Assembly: GCF_002742265.1 (NCBI RefSeq)
Contig: NZ_MDGL01000194.1
Span: 1 to 64,000 of the forward strand
From: Maribacter sp. 4G9
GTDB taxonomy: Bacteria; Bacteroidota; Bacteroidia; Flavobacteriales; Flavobacteriaceae
DNA: 64,000 nt
Direction: 5' to 3'
Shown here: one piece after another, positions 35,139 through 44,909 of the stretch
How positions within the stretch are numbered: position 1 is the stretch's first letter
Layout: each line of letters starts with the position of its first letter
The notes under the pieces: generated by a model
What the model was told of the DNA's origin: nothing
The model's input: the letters and a program-made list of their open reading frames with translations, nothing else
Databases searched by the model: none
Made by a program: the position numbers and the translations under genes

Positions 35139-36602
35139 ATGTCTAACATTGAGAATCAAATTTTTTCTTCATATCAGAGAAACCCCGATTTATTTGATGA
35201 AATCTACGATAGCAACGGAAACATAAAGGACGTATACCAAAAACTTTTTGATATTTATGGAGGTCATTCCATCCAAGATTATATCAATCTTAATTCCAAG
35301 GCGAAAGCCTCCTTTTTCAATCAAGGCATCACCTTTCAAGTATATGGGGAAGATAATGTACAAGAAAAGATTTTTCCCTTTGATTTATTTCCAAGAATCA
35401 TCGACCAGGATGAATGGGATGTGATCGAAAGGGGGTCCATTCAACGGGCCAAGGCTTTGAACCTATTTTTATGGGATATTTATCACGATAAAAAAATACT
35501 TAAGGACAAGGTAGTACCTTTGGAACTGATTACCTCCTCGGCCAACTATTTAGATCAGATGAACGGATTGAATCCGCCTGGCGGCATTTACAATCACATA
35601 TCTGGAACGGACATTATAAAACACAAGGACGGTCAATACTATGTTTTGGAGGACAATATTAGATGTCCGTCCGGTGTAAGTTATGTAATTTGTAACAGGA
35701 CGGCTTTAAAAAGGGCCTTATTTGGTGTTTTTAACCATTATCAGACCTATACCGTTACGGATTATGCGGAAAACCTTTTGGAGCAGTTGGAATCTGTTAA
35801 ACCCAAGGGTGTGGATATTCCAAACTGCGTGGTAATTACACCGGGCATGTATAATTCCGCTTTTTATGAGCATTCCTATTTGGCCAAGACCATGGGCGTT
35901 GAACTGGTAGAAGGTAGGGATTTGTTCGTAGAGAACGATTTTGTATATATGAAAACGATAAAAGGACCGGAAAAGGTAGATGTGATCTATCGAAGAATAG
36001 ACGATGCCTTCTTGGATCCCTTGGAGTTTAGGCCGGATTCCGCTTTGGGTGTTCCCGGATTATTTGCTGCCTACAAAAAAGGCAATGTCACCCTGGCCAA
36101 TGCCCCTGGTACCGGCGTAGCCGATGACAAGGCCGTTTACACCTATATGCCTGAAATCATAAAATACTATTTAAAAGAAGAACCCATCCTTAATAATGTA
36201 CACACCTATCATTGCAGTAGACCGGACGAATTGAACTATGTATTGGAAAACATATCGGAATTGGTCGTAAAACCCGTGGACGAAGCGGGCGGTTATGGTA
36301 TCTCCATAGGAAATCGCCTAACTCCAAAAGAAATTGAGGAAGTACGCAAACAAGTGAAGGAAAATCCCAGAAAATATGTCGCACAGCCCATCATGTCACT
36401 ATCGGTGCATCCTACCTATATAGATGATACCGAATCCTTTGAACAGCGCCATGTAGATTTAAGAACTTTTACCATATTGGGCAAGGACAAGGAATTTGTA
36501 TTAAAAGGCGGTTTAACGCGAGTAGCCCTTAAAAAAGGGAATTTAATTGTCAACTCCTCCCAAGGTGGTGGTTCCAAAGATACCTGGGTTCTAAAAAAAT
36601 AA
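35139..36602 (+). CDS. Circularly permuted type 2 ATP-grasp protein
   Basis: A 487-residue protein of the circularly permuted ATP-grasp family (formerly DUF404/DUF407). ATP-grasp enzymes form amide-type bonds using ATP. LVVKPVDEAGGYGISIG contains the Lys and Gly-rich ATP loop, followed by RHVDLRTFTILG, the metal-binding strand. The gene begins a trio with alpha-E and transglutaminase genes (gaps 7 and 31 nt). Such clusters have been proposed to synthesise and attach peptides, but no substrate is established. Confidence 0.92.
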   Translation: MSNIENQIFSSYQRNPDLFDEIYDSNGNIKDVYQKLFDIYGGHSIQDYINLNSKAKASFFNQGITFQVYGEDNVQEKIFPFDLFPRIIDQDEWDVIERGSIQRAKALNLFLWDIYHDKKILKDKVVPLELITSSANYLDQMNGLNPPGGIYNHISGTDIIKHKDGQYYVLEDNIRCPSGVSYVICNRTALKRALFGVFNHYQTYTVTDYAENLLEQLESVKPKGVDIPNCVVITPGMYNSAFYEHSYLAKTMGVELVEGRDLFVENDFVYMKTIKGPEKVDVIYRRIDDAFLDPLEFRPDSALGVPGLFAAYKKGNVTLANAPGTGVADDKAVYTYMPEIIKYYLKEEPILNNVHTYHCSRPDELNYVLENISELVVKPVDEAGGYGISIGNRLTPKEIEEVRKQVKENPRKYVAQPIMSLSVHPTYIDDTESFEQRHVDLRTFTILGKDKEFVLKGGLTRVALKKGNLIVNSSQGGGSKDTWVLKK

Positions 36603-36609
36603 ATTACAC

Positions 36610-37557
36610 ATGCTAGCAAGAGTAGCCAACAATCTTTTTTGGATGGGACGATACATAGAGCGTTCTGAACATATTGCACGTTACATGAACGTGAACTATT
36701 TTTCTTCTTTGGATGCACCCAACCATATTTCACAGGACAGACAATTTGTACTTAGATCCATGTTATTCATGGTTGGGGAACCCGTAAAAGACTCCCATAT
36801 TATCCTCAATGAGGAAAATGTCCTGTTTAAGATAGGAGTAGACACCAATTTTGTTACCTCTATTCTGAACAACGTTAGATATGCAAGGGAAAATGCCAAT
36901 AGTGCCCGGGATTTAATATCTACGGAACTCTATGAATCCATCAATAAATTCTACCACTTTGTGCTCAATTACCCAAAGGAAGTCTTCGTTAAAAGTGGAC
37001 TCCATGATTTTACAACCAACGTTACGGAAATGAGCGCCATTCTAAGGGGAAAGATAAGGGGAACCCTATTGCACGACTCTGTTTATGCCATAATTATGAT
37101 GGGCGTAAATATCGAAAGGGCCACACAGATTACTAGAATGATAAACTCCAAATATAATGATGCCATTTTGGCCCAGGGAAGTTATGAGGACGCATTTACA
37201 AAAAGTTTTGAGTGGACTACGCTGCTAAAATGTGCGGAATCCTACGATATGATGCGGAGGTATTACAAAAAAACGCCTACCAGCATTTCCACCTTGGAAT
37301 TTTTGATACTAAACCCCAATTGTCCAAGATCGGTCATGAATTCCTTGAATCAATTTTATGAACATGTAAAAATCCTAAACCCGGAGAGACGCTATAATAA
37401 GGAATCCACGGCCTTCCTTATTGGAAGGGTACGGGCCGAGTATGAGTACAAGTATATTGAAGAAATTGAACAGGATATTAAATCCTTTATCGAAAATATC
37501 CTTAGCAGTCTTGACAAAATTAGCAATAAGGTAGACGAGGAGTTTTTTAGCTACTAG
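36610..37557 (+). CDS. Alpha-E domain protein
   Basis: A 315-residue all-helical protein of the alpha-E family. The start MLARVANNLFWMGRYIERSEH and the repeated helix pattern with WTTLLKCAESYDMMRRYY are typical. These proteins always occur with the circularly permuted ATP-grasp protein and are thought to work with it, either as a partner or as the acceptor-binding component; no enzymatic motif was seen. Middle gene of the trio, 7 nt after the ATP-grasp gene. Confidence 0.92.
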   Translation: MLARVANNLFWMGRYIERSEHIARYMNVNYFSSLDAPNHISQDRQFVLRSMLFMVGEPVKDSHIILNEENVLFKIGVDTNFVTSILNNVRYARENANSARDLISTELYESINKFYHFVLNYPKEVFVKSGLHDFTTNVTEMSAILRGKIRGTLLHDSVYAIIMMGVNIERATQITRMINSKYNDAILAQGSYEDAFTKSFEWTTLLKCAESYDMMRRYYKKTPTSISTLEFLILNPNCPRSVMNSLNQFYEHVKILNPERRYNKESTAFLIGRVRAEYEYKYIEEIEQDIKSFIENILSSLDKISNKVDEEFFSY

Positions 37558-37588
37558 TGTTTACAAATAAGCTACTTTTACATTCCAG

Positions 37589-38455
37589 ATGCGCAAAGAA
37601 TATACGGTTACCTACAAATCTGAAAATATCTATGATAATTGGGTCCATGACGCGTATTGGCAATTTTTAATCATTCCCCTTGAAAATAAAACCCAAAAAT
37701 TAAAGGAATTCGATTTTTCCAATTCCTTACATTGTATCAACCAATTTTCGATTAATGGATTTGGCTTCAATACCATTAAGATACATCCCCAAAATAAGTT
37801 CAAGCATATTTGCTTTGAAGCCACGTTTAAAGTACTTAAATCAAAGAAAAACCTACCGGAACAAACTAGTTTTGCCCAGGTTGAATCTTCATGGAAGGAA
37901 ATTGGTTCGCTTGAATTCAAAATCGATTTTGAGCAGTATTTAAAAGTAACTTCCTTGACCAAGATACCCAAAGAAAAGCAGGGCCTTTTCCAATTTGGAA
38001 GCAACAGGGGAATTTTTGAGAACCTAAAAGATTTAAACCATTGGACACATTCCCATATTGCGTATAGGTCTGGGGTAACGGACACAACCTCCACATTGGA
38101 GACCATCTTGAAACAGCGAACAGGGGTGTGTCAGGACTTTGCCCATCTATTTTGCGCCATTTGCCGTCAAAATAATATACCGTGTAGATACGTTGCAGGT
38201 TATCTTAACCATGAAAGTGGGTATTTGGGAGATTCACAAATGCATGCATGGGTAGAGGCTTATGTACCCAGTTACGGTTGGCTAGGCCTTGATCCTACCA
38301 ACGATGTACTTGCCAATATGGACCACATTAAAGTCTGCCATGGCAAGGATTATAATGATTGTTCCCCTCTAAAGGGCATCGTTCATTCCTTGGGCAACCA
38401 TACAACGACACATTCCGTTGTGGTAAAAAATCATCAAAGGCAAATACAGCAATAA
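37589..38455 (+). CDS. Transglutaminase-like protease family
   Basis: A 288-residue protein with an N-terminal beta-rich Bact_transglu_N domain and a C-terminal papain-like transglutaminase core. The catalytic Cys is in TGVCQDFAHLF, His in QMHAWVEAYVPS and Asp in LGLDPTND. Third member of the ATP-grasp/alpha-E/transglutaminase group and probably co-transcribed. Members may cleave or transfer peptides made by the ATP-grasp partner; this is inference. No signal peptide, so the system is likely cytosolic. Confidence 0.92.
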   Translation: MRKEYTVTYKSENIYDNWVHDAYWQFLIIPLENKTQKLKEFDFSNSLHCINQFSINGFGFNTIKIHPQNKFKHICFEATFKVLKSKKNLPEQTSFAQVESSWKEIGSLEFKIDFEQYLKVTSLTKIPKEKQGLFQFGSNRGIFENLKDLNHWTHSHIAYRSGVTDTTSTLETILKQRTGVCQDFAHLFCAICRQNNIPCRYVAGYLNHESGYLGDSQMHAWVEAYVPSYGWLGLDPTNDVLANMDHIKVCHGKDYNDCSPLKGIVHSLGNHTTTHSVVVKNHQRQIQQ

Positions 38456-38517
38456 TCCCAACAAACTAATTCAAAATTGGTCAAAAAGAATAGTACTTTT
38501 ACCAAAAAATATCACAG

Positions 38518-39619
38518 ATGATAATTACTACGGACCACTATAAAGGTCTTATTGATCGCCTTGGTGCGTTAAGGAGGTATCTTTGACATTGATGCCAAAC
38601 TTATTGAAATAGAGAACGAGCAGGAAAAGACCTTGGCACCCAATTTTTGGGACAACCCACAGGAAGCTCAGGCTCATATGAAATACATCCAATCCAAAAA
38701 GCAATGGGTTGACGACTTCAATGCTGCCAAGACGCTGGTAACCGACTTGGAAGTCCTTATCGAGTTTCTACAGGAAGGTGAAGTTTCCGAAGAAGAAGTA
38801 GAAGCCCAATATGAAAGGGCCTTGAATTCCTTAGAAAAAATGGAATTCAAGAATATGCTTTCCGAAGAAGGGGATGAACTGCCTGCCGTTCTTCAGATTA
38901 CTGCAGGAGCCGGAGGTACGGAGAGTTGCGACTGGGCCTCCATGTTAATGCGGATGTACATGATGTGGGCCGAAAAAAACGGCTATAAAGTAAAAGAGCT
39001 TAACTTTCAAGAGGGCGATGTTGCCGGCATAAAAACCGTCACATTAGAGATTGATGGAGAATATGCCTTTGGTTGGTTGAAAGGTGAGAACGGTGTGCAT
39101 AGATTGGTACGGATTTCCCCTTTTGACAGTAATGCCAAAAGGCATACATCTTTTGTTTCTGTTTATGTATACCCTTTGGTCGACGACAGTATTGAGATAG
39201 ATGTTAATCCAGCTGATATTACCATTACCACGGCCAGGTCAAGCGGCGCGGGAGGTCAGAACGTGAACAAAGTGGAAACCAAAGTGCAGTTGGTACACCA
39301 TCCAACGGGTATACAAATATCGTGTTCAGATTCCAGAAGTCAGCATGACAACAGGGCCACTGCTATGAAGATGTTGAAATCGCAACTTTATGAAATAGAG
39401 CTGCGTAAAAAAATGGAAGCACGCCAAGAAATAGAGTCCTCCAAAATGAAGATAGAATGGGGTTCCCAAATAAGGAATTATGTCATGCACCCATATAAGC
39501 TCGTAAAGGACGTGCGTACGAGTGAGGAAACGGGGAATGTAGATGCGGTCATGGACGGGGAGATAGATGCTTTTTTAAAGGCTTACCTCATGGTGATGGG
39601 ACAGAAAGAGGAAGAGTAA
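38518..39619 (+). CDS. prfB: Peptide chain release factor 2 with programmed +1 frameshift
   Basis: Release factor 2, which ends translation at UGA and UAA. The first 22 codons (38518-38583) lead to an in-frame TGA (38584-38586), after which reading moves forward one base to GAC at 38585 and continues to the stop at 39619, giving 366 residues. Two RF2 hallmarks are present: SPF, the anticodon-like tripeptide, in [11 protein letters not shown], and GGQ in [13 protein letters not shown]. The frameshift is the known autoregulation: low RF2 slows UGA decoding and favours the shift. A frame beginning at 38633 is only the downstream part. Confidence 0.95.
38572..38587 (+). promoter_or_regulatory. 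Programmed +1 frameshift site of prfB
   Basis: AGGAGG (38572-38577), an internal Shine-Dalgarno-like sequence, precedes TAT-CTT-TGA-C (38578-38587). CTT-TGA-C is the conserved slippery stop of bacterial prfB. Confidence 0.95.
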
Positions 39620-39637
39620 TATAAATATGATTAAACA

Positions 39638-39982
39638 ATGATTAAAATTTACCACAACCCTAGATGTAGAAAATCGAGGGAGGGTCTGGAAATTTTGGAA
39701 AAATCTGGCAAGGAGTTTGAAGTACGGAAATATTTGGAAGATGTTCCCACTAAAGATGAGTTACGGGATATACTGAGGTACTTGGGGATATCAGCTGAAA
39801 ATTTAGTCCGAAAAAATGAGTCGGTCTGGAAGGAAAAGTATAAAAGCCGCAAATTGACCCATGAGGAAATTTTGGATGCCTTGGTCGAAAACCCTAAACT
39901 AATTGAGAGACCGATAGTTATAAAAAATCAATTGGCGGTAATAGGTAGACCACCGGAAAACATTAAGAAACTTATTTACTAA
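39638..39982 (+). CDS. ArsC/Spx-like thioredoxin-fold protein
   Basis: A 114-residue protein of the ArsC family. The single active-site cysteine is C10 in HNPRCRKSRE. The C-terminal ERPIVIKNQLAVIGRP strand with Arg residues matches the arsenate-binding region of glutaredoxin-coupled ArsC (arsenate reductase). Many chromosomal copies of this type act in other redox roles, and no ars operon is present, so arsenate resistance should not be assumed. It lies 18 nt behind prfB and may be co-transcribed. Confidence 0.82.
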   Translation: MIKIYHNPRCRKSREGLEILEKSGKEFEVRKYLEDVPTKDELRDILRYLGISAENLVRKNESVWKEKYKSRKLTHEEILDALVENPKLIERPIVIKNQLAVIGRPPENIKKLIY

Positions 39983-40066
39983 AGTTATCCTAATAGAAGG
40001 CCCAACCATTAACAAATAATTAACCAAAGCCGCTTAAACCTTAGTCAAATTAAACAATCTAACGTT

Positions 40067-40567
40067 ATGAAAAGTACAATAAAATTGAATTGTTTTAGTG
40101 TAACAATAATCGCCTTATTGCTCTTCGTGGGAGCTGAAGCTTATAGCCAATATGGTTACGGGTATGGGGGTTATGGGGGTGCTTATGGCTACGGAAGACA
40201 GCGTAGTGCCATACCTCAAGCCCAAGAAGCACCAGAGGAAGTGAAACCTAAAACAGCCGAAGAATTGGTAGATGGTGAGATGCCTTCAATCAAGGAAGCA
40301 TTGCAACTCAACGATTTTGAAACTGCGATTTTAAGTTCAATATTAAAGAAGTACGTTCAGGAGAGAATAGAGGCTCAAATCTTAAAACTTCCGCCAGAAA
40401 AAATGCGCGAGGTATATGATAAGATTACGCTTAGGCAGGATGAGGAGCTAAAGGCTAGCCTCCCTATGGAAAAATACGAGGCGTTTGTGGAACTTCAAAA
40501 AAATGGAGTTGAAAAAACTATAAAAAAGAATAAAAAACAAAAAAAGAAACAAAAAAAGAAGAACTAA
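40067..40567 (+). CDS. Secreted GY-rich and Lys-rich small protein
   Basis: A 166-residue exported protein with a signal peptide (about 1-27, ending AEAYSQ), then a Gly/Tyr repeat region (YGYGYGGYGGAYGYG, about 29-43), a helical middle with QEAPEEVKPKTAEEL and ALQLNDFETAILSSI, and a very basic tail of KN/KK repeats (last 17 residues). The middle resembles small periplasmic sensor proteins, though no family was recognised. It lies 10 nt ahead of the TonB-dependent receptor gene and is likely in one transcript with it. Confidence 0.7.
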   Translation: MKSTIKLNCFSVTIIALLLFVGAEAYSQYGYGYGGYGGAYGYGRQRSAIPQAQEAPEEVKPKTAEELVDGEMPSIKEALQLNDFETAILSSILKKYVQERIEAQILKLPPEKMREVYDKITLRQDEELKASLPMEKYEAFVELQKNGVEKTIKKNKKQKKKQKKKN

Positions 40568-40577
40568 AACTAGACCT

Positions 40578-43067
40578 ATGAGAAGACTTTTTCCTTTGCT
40601 CCTACTATTATTTACTTTACAACCTATTTTAAGTCAAAGACCAGAAGGAGGCCCAGGGAACGGTCAACCTCCTGTAACCATTACAGGAACAGTTTTGGAT
40701 CAAGAAAACAACCAACCCCTTGAATATGCGACCTTGGTACTGCAAAGTATCGATAATCCAGAAAAGGTAACTGGCGGAATTACAGATATCAAGGGTAAAT
40801 TTTCCGTTGAGGTAAGCCCTGGAAGATATAACGCCAGAATCGAGTATATTTCCTATAAAACAAAACAATTCCCCAATCAAAACTTCACCCAATCCACTAA
40901 TTTGGGTACAATAAAACTTGCACTTGATGTTGCACAGTTGAATGAAGTGGACGTTGTTGGCGAACGTACTACCGTAGAAGTACGATTGGATAAAAAAGTC
41001 TATAACGTTGGAAAAGATCTAACCAATAGTGGCGCAACAATTAGTGATGCCTTGGATAATATCCCGTCCGTTACGGTGGATGTTGATGGAGCTATAGCGC
41101 TGCGAGGCAATGGTAACGTAAGGATTTTGATAAATGGAAGACCATCCGCTCTGGCAGGTTTTGGTTCTACCGATGCCTTGAGACAATTGCCTGCCGATGC
41201 CATTGAAAAAGTAGAGGTAATCACGAGTCCATCAGCTAGATACGATGCGGAAGGAACGGCGGGTATTTTGAACATCGTACTAAAGAAAGAAAAAACAAGG
41301 GGGTTTAATGGTACAATTAATACCACGGTGGGTTATCCCGGAGCTTTTTCAATTACCCCTAACCTTAACCTTCGTACGGACAACTTTAACATTTTTACTA
41401 CAATAGGTTACCGATATAGGGAAGGCCCGGGAAATGGATTTTTCGATAATACCTACTTTAACGGGGCATTTGATAGAATCATTGAGGATAGGGATATCAA
41501 TAGAAACAATAGCGGATTCAATGCCAATTTTGGAATCGAATATTTCCTAACTGAAAGTTCATCACTTACAGCAAGTGCGTTTGGTCGTTTAAACGACGGG
41601 GAAGATATAACGGATAACAATACCACGCGTTTTATTTCTACAAATGTTGATAGCAGGACGCTAAGACGTGAAATTGAGATAGAGGATGAAAAAAGTTATC
41701 AATTGGCCCTTAATTACAATAATGATTTCAATGATGAAGGTCACAAACTGACGGCAGATTTCCAATATTCCTACGATGAAGAAATAAAACCTATACAAAT
41801 TGAGGAAAACGAGACTTTTCCAAGTACTACCATATTGGATGCACAAAATATTGACCAGATAGAATTACAGAACGAAGTATTGTTACAGGTGGATTATGTT
41901 TTGCCTATGGGAGATGCTCAATTTGAAGCAGGTTATAGGGGTAATTTTGAAGAAAATGATAATGACTTCGCCTTAGAACAAATAAATTTGGCAACGGGAC
42001 AGTTTGAACCCAATGCAGGACTTACCAATCGTTTTGTCTTTAACCAAAACGTAAATGCCCTTTATACCCAATATGGCAACAAATACGGTAAATTCTCATT
42101 TCTTGCCGGTCTTCGATTGGAAAACACCCAATTAAAAGGCGAAGTAACTGGTGTTGATATTCAAACACTACAGGATATCTTGGGTCCGGAAATCGATTTG
42201 GATTTCAACAAGAATTATTTGGGTCTCTTCCCTACGTTAAACCTAATTTATGAACTGGCGGAAAACGAAAATATTTCCTTAGGATATAATAGGCGTATCA
42301 ATAGACCCCGTGGATTCTTTATAAACCCTTTTCCATCCTTTTCAAGTAGAACCAATGTTTTTCAGGGAAATCCAGATTTAGATCCTGCCTTTGCGAATGC
42401 ATATGACGTGGGTTATCTTAAAAGATGGGAAAAATTGACCCTTACATCCTCCGTATATTATCAAAAAGAAACAAACTCTTTTGAACGTATACAGGAAGAG
42501 ACAGGGGAATTGACAACTGACGGAATTGCCATCATACGGTCCCTACCCATCAACCTTTCAACAAATGAACGCGTTGGAGCGGAAGTGGGCATACTTTATA
42601 ATCCGTTCAAATGGTGGAGAATCAATGGTAGCTTCAACTTTTTTCAATTTAATTCAAGTGGCTTTTTTAACGGTGTAGATTTTGGCGCCAAGAACACAAG
42701 TTGGTTTTCAAGGTTCAGTTCCAAGGTTACCCTACCAGGAAAAATTGATTGGCAGACCAATGCTTTTTATAGAGGTCCCACCCAAAATGCACAAACGGAA
42801 AACAAAGGTATTTTCTCCATAAATCTAGCATTTAGTAAAGATATCCTTAAAGATAATGGTACCATTGCCTTTAATGTTAGCGATTTATTGAACTCAAGAA
42901 AGAGATTATCCTTCACACAAACCCCTACGTTTACATCGGATAGTGAATTCCAATGGCGCGTAAGACAGTTCAATCTTTCATTCGTATATCGTATTAACCA
43001 AAAGAAACAGCGAGAAAGAAGACAAGAAAGGGACGACTCTGGCGACGATGAAGAGTTTAGTGGTTAG
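40578..43067 (+). CDS. TonB-dependent receptor with carboxypeptidase-D-like domain
   Basis: An 829-residue outer-membrane protein with a signal peptide (about 1-19). Residues 33-110 form the CarboxypepD_reg-like domain (VTITGTVLDQENNQPLEYAT), then the plug (about 130-230, with ALRGNGNVRILINGRPSAL) and a 22-strand barrel to the C-terminus. The type is common in Bacteroidota for uptake of peptides, siderophores or glycans; no SusD-type partner is present here, and the ligand is unknown. Cotranscribed with the upstream GY-rich gene and ended by a hairpin at 43091-43117. Confidence 0.9.
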   Translation: MRRLFPLLLLLFTLQPILSQRPEGGPGNGQPPVTITGTVLDQENNQPLEYATLVLQSIDNPEKVTGGITDIKGKFSVEVSPGRYNARIEYISYKTKQFPNQNFTQSTNLGTIKLALDVAQLNEVDVVGERTTVEVRLDKKVYNVGKDLTNSGATISDALDNIPSVTVDVDGAIALRGNGNVRILINGRPSALAGFGSTDALRQLPADAIEKVEVITSPSARYDAEGTAGILNIVLKKEKTRGFNGTINTTVGYPGAFSITPNLNLRTDNFNIFTTIGYRYREGPGNGFFDNTYFNGAFDRIIEDRDINRNNSGFNANFGIEYFLTESSSLTASAFGRLNDGEDITDNNTTRFISTNVDSRTLRREIEIEDEKSYQLALNYNNDFNDEGHKLTADFQYSYDEEIKPIQIEENETFPSTTILDAQNIDQIELQNEVLLQVDYVLPMGDAQFEAGYRGNFEENDNDFALEQINLATGQFEPNAGLTNRFVFNQNVNALYTQYGNKYGKFSFLAGLRLENTQLKGEVTGVDIQTLQDILGPEIDLDFNKNYLGLFPTLNLIYELAENENISLGYNRRINRPRGFFINPFPSFSSRTNVFQGNPDLDPAFANAYDVGYLKRWEKLTLTSSVYYQKETNSFERIQEETGELTTDGIAIIRSLPINLSTNERVGAEVGILYNPFKWWRINGSFNFFQFNSSGFFNGVDFGAKNTSWFSRFSSKVTLPGKIDWQTNAFYRGPTQNAQTENKGIFSINLAFSKDILKDNGTIAFNVSDLLNSRKRLSFTQTPTFTSDSEFQWRVRQFNLSFVYRINQKKQRERRQERDDSGDDEEFSG

Positions 43068-43090
43068 AAAACGGGAAACCAAAACAATAA

Positions 43091-43120
43091 AAAAGGGAAG
43101 CTAAACGCTTCCCTTTTTTA
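43091..43120. terminator. Bidirectional terminator
   Basis: AAAAGGGAAGC (43091-43101) pairs with GCTTCCCTTTT (43107-43117), with T-runs on both strands. It ends the TonB-dependent receptor gene and the opposite small membrane gene. Confidence 0.85.
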
Positions 43121-43131
43121 TCAATTATATT

Positions 43132-43305
43132 TTAAGCCTGTCTCGCAGCTCTTTTCTTTTCTCGCCTTTCCTTTAAAAGTTCTCTAATGTTTCCAAACAA
43201 CCAATAGGGGACAACGAAAGTCAATAAGAAAATCATTAACCAAAAGCCTATTGTAAGAATGGTCAAAAAAGCTAAAAATCCAAGATATTGGTCGAATTCA
43301 AACAT
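43132..43305 (-). CDS. Small membrane protein (57 aa)
   Basis: A frame encoding MFEFDQYLGFLAFLTILTIG, a second hydrophobic part to about residue 37 (FWLMIFLLTFVVPYWLFG), and a positively charged C-terminal tail rich in Arg, Lys and Glu. This makes one or two membrane helices with the tail in the cytosol. It is below the usual gene-caller size and is not assigned to a family. It is transcribed toward the TonB receptor and shares its terminator. Confidence 0.6.
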   Translation of the reverse strand: MFEFDQYLGFLAFLTILTIGFWLMIFLLTFVVPYWLFGNIRELLKERREKKRAARQA

Positions 43306-43412
43306 ACTCTACATTTTACTTTCCAAAGATACTTTGAAAATGATACAATTTGCAAGTCAAAATTAAAAAAATATTTAATTAGCATTGAAGTCCAAATAAT
43401 TGGGCAAACCCC

Positions 43413-43420
43413 TAAATTTG
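43413..43420 (+). promoter_or_regulatory. Promoter -7 box (TAAATTTG) of fumC
   Basis: TAAATTTG matches TAnnTTTG, 21 nt before the fumC ATG. Candidate -33 TTG elements lie at off-consensus spacing. Confidence 0.45.
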
Positions 43421-43441
43421 TTATCCTAAATATTTAACATC

Positions 43442-44839
43442 ATGAGTTACAGAATAGAAAAAGACACCATGGGCGAGGTAAAGGTGCCCAAGGAGAAGTA
43501 TTGGGGTGCCCAAACGGAACGCTCCAGAAACAATTTTAAAATTGGTCCTTCGGCATCCATGCCGTTAGATATAGTTTATGGATTTGCCTATTTAAAGAAG
43601 TCGGCCGCCTATGCAAATTGTGAGCTTGGGGTTCTATCGGAAGAAAAAAGAGACCTTATTTCCCAAGTCTGTGATGAAATTCTGACAGGAAAACATGACA
43701 ATCAATTTCCTTTGGTCATTTGGCAAACAGGTTCTGGAACCCAAAGTAACATGAATGTTAATGAAGTGATTGCCAACAGGGCCCATGAAATTGCCGGAAA
43801 GGTAATTGGCGAAGGAGAAAAAACGATTCAACCGAATGACGATGTGAACAAATCCCAATCTTCGAACGATACGTTTCCAACGGGCATGCATATTGCCGCA
43901 TATAAAAAAATTGTAGAAACGACCATCCCAGGCGTTAAGCAACTTAGGGATACCTTGGATAAAAAAGCAAAGGCGTTTAAAGATGTGGTTAAAATAGGTA
44001 GAACCCATCTGATGGATGCCACTCCCCTGACCCTTGGCCAAGAATTTTCAGGATATGTTTCCCAATTAAATCACGGGATAAAAGCGTTGCAAAATACCTT
44101 GGACCATTTGAGTGAATTGGCATTGGGCGGAACTGCTGTGGGAACCGGACTGAACACACCAGAAGGTTATGATGTGCTAGTAGCCAAATACATTGCAGAT
44201 TTTACCGGATTGCCCTTTAAAACGGCCGAAAACAAATTTGAGGCCCTTGCCGCCCATGATGCTATAGTAGAAAGCCACGGGGCATTGAAACAATTGGCCG
44301 TTTCCTTGAATAAAATTGCCAATGACATTCGTATGATGGCCTCGGGGCCACGTTCCGGTATCGGCGAAATCATTATTCCGGCCAATGAGCCAGGAAGTTC
44401 GATCATGCCCGGCAAAGTAAACCCTACACAATGTGAGGCCTTGACCATGGTCTGCGCACAAGTGATGGGCAACGATGTTGCCATTACCGTGGGGGGTACC
44501 CAAGGACATTATGAATTGAACGTATTCAAACCCATGATGGCGGCGAATATTCTACAGTCGGCCCAACTATTGGGGGATGCATGTGCCAGTTTTGACGAGC
44601 ACTGTGCCGTTGGTATTGAACCAAACCATGGGGTTATCAAACAACTCTTGAACAACTCCCTAATGTTGGTAACGGCCCTAAACACAAAGATAGGATACTA
44701 TAAAGCGGCAGAAATTGCGAACACAGCGCATAAAAACGGAACAACACTAAAAGAGGAAGCCGTTAATCTAGGCTACGTAACCGCTGAAGAATATGACGAA
44801 TGGGTCAAGCCAGAAAATATGGTTGGCAGCTTAAAATAA
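43442..44839 (+). CDS. fumC: Class II fumarate hydratase
   Basis: A 465-residue enzyme of the TCA cycle that interconverts fumarate and malate, iron-independent and tetrameric. The family signature [15 protein letters not shown] is intact and contains the catalytic serine loop; [15 protein letters not shown] and [12 protein letters not shown], two active-site regions, are also present. The length is standard. It has its own -7 box upstream and a terminator downstream, so it is a single-gene transcript. Confidence 0.97.
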   Translation: MSYRIEKDTMGEVKVPKEKYWGAQTERSRNNFKIGPSASMPLDIVYGFAYLKKSAAYANCELGVLSEEKRDLISQVCDEILTGKHDNQFPLVIWQTGSGTQSNMNVNEVIANRAHEIAGKVIGEGEKTIQPNDDVNKSQSSNDTFPTGMHIAAYKKIVETTIPGVKQLRDTLDKKAKAFKDVVKIGRTHLMDATPLTLGQEFSGYVSQLNHGIKALQNTLDHLSELALGGTAVGTGLNTPEGYDVLVAKYIADFTGLPFKTAENKFEALAAHDAIVESHGALKQLAVSLNKIANDIRMMASGPRSGIGEIIIPANEPGSSIMPGKVNPTQCEALTMVCAQVMGNDVAITVGGTQGHYELNVFKPMMAANILQSAQLLGDACASFDEHCAVGIEPNHGVIKQLLNNSLMLVTALNTKIGYYKAAEIANTAHKNGTTLKEEAVNLGYVTAEEYDEWVKPENMVGSLK

Positions 44840-44856
44840 AAAATGGGGACATAAAT

Positions 44857-44889
44857 AAAAAGGGCGGTCTCAATTGGACCGCCCTTTTT
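44857..44889. terminator. Bidirectional terminator
   Basis: GGGCGGTC (44862-44869) pairs with GACCGCCC (44877-44884), flanked by A-run and T-run. It ends fumC and the convergent coiled-coil gene. Confidence 0.9.
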
Positions 44890-44909
44890 GTGCTTAATGG
44901 ATAGTGTTC

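Noticed and set aside
38584-38586. Frameshift or broken prfB
   Set aside because: The TGA is the conserved programmed frameshift signal of release factor 2, so the gene is intact.
39638-39982. Arsenic resistance operon
   Set aside because: No arsR, arsB or acr3 nearby; single ArsC-like gene next to prfB only.
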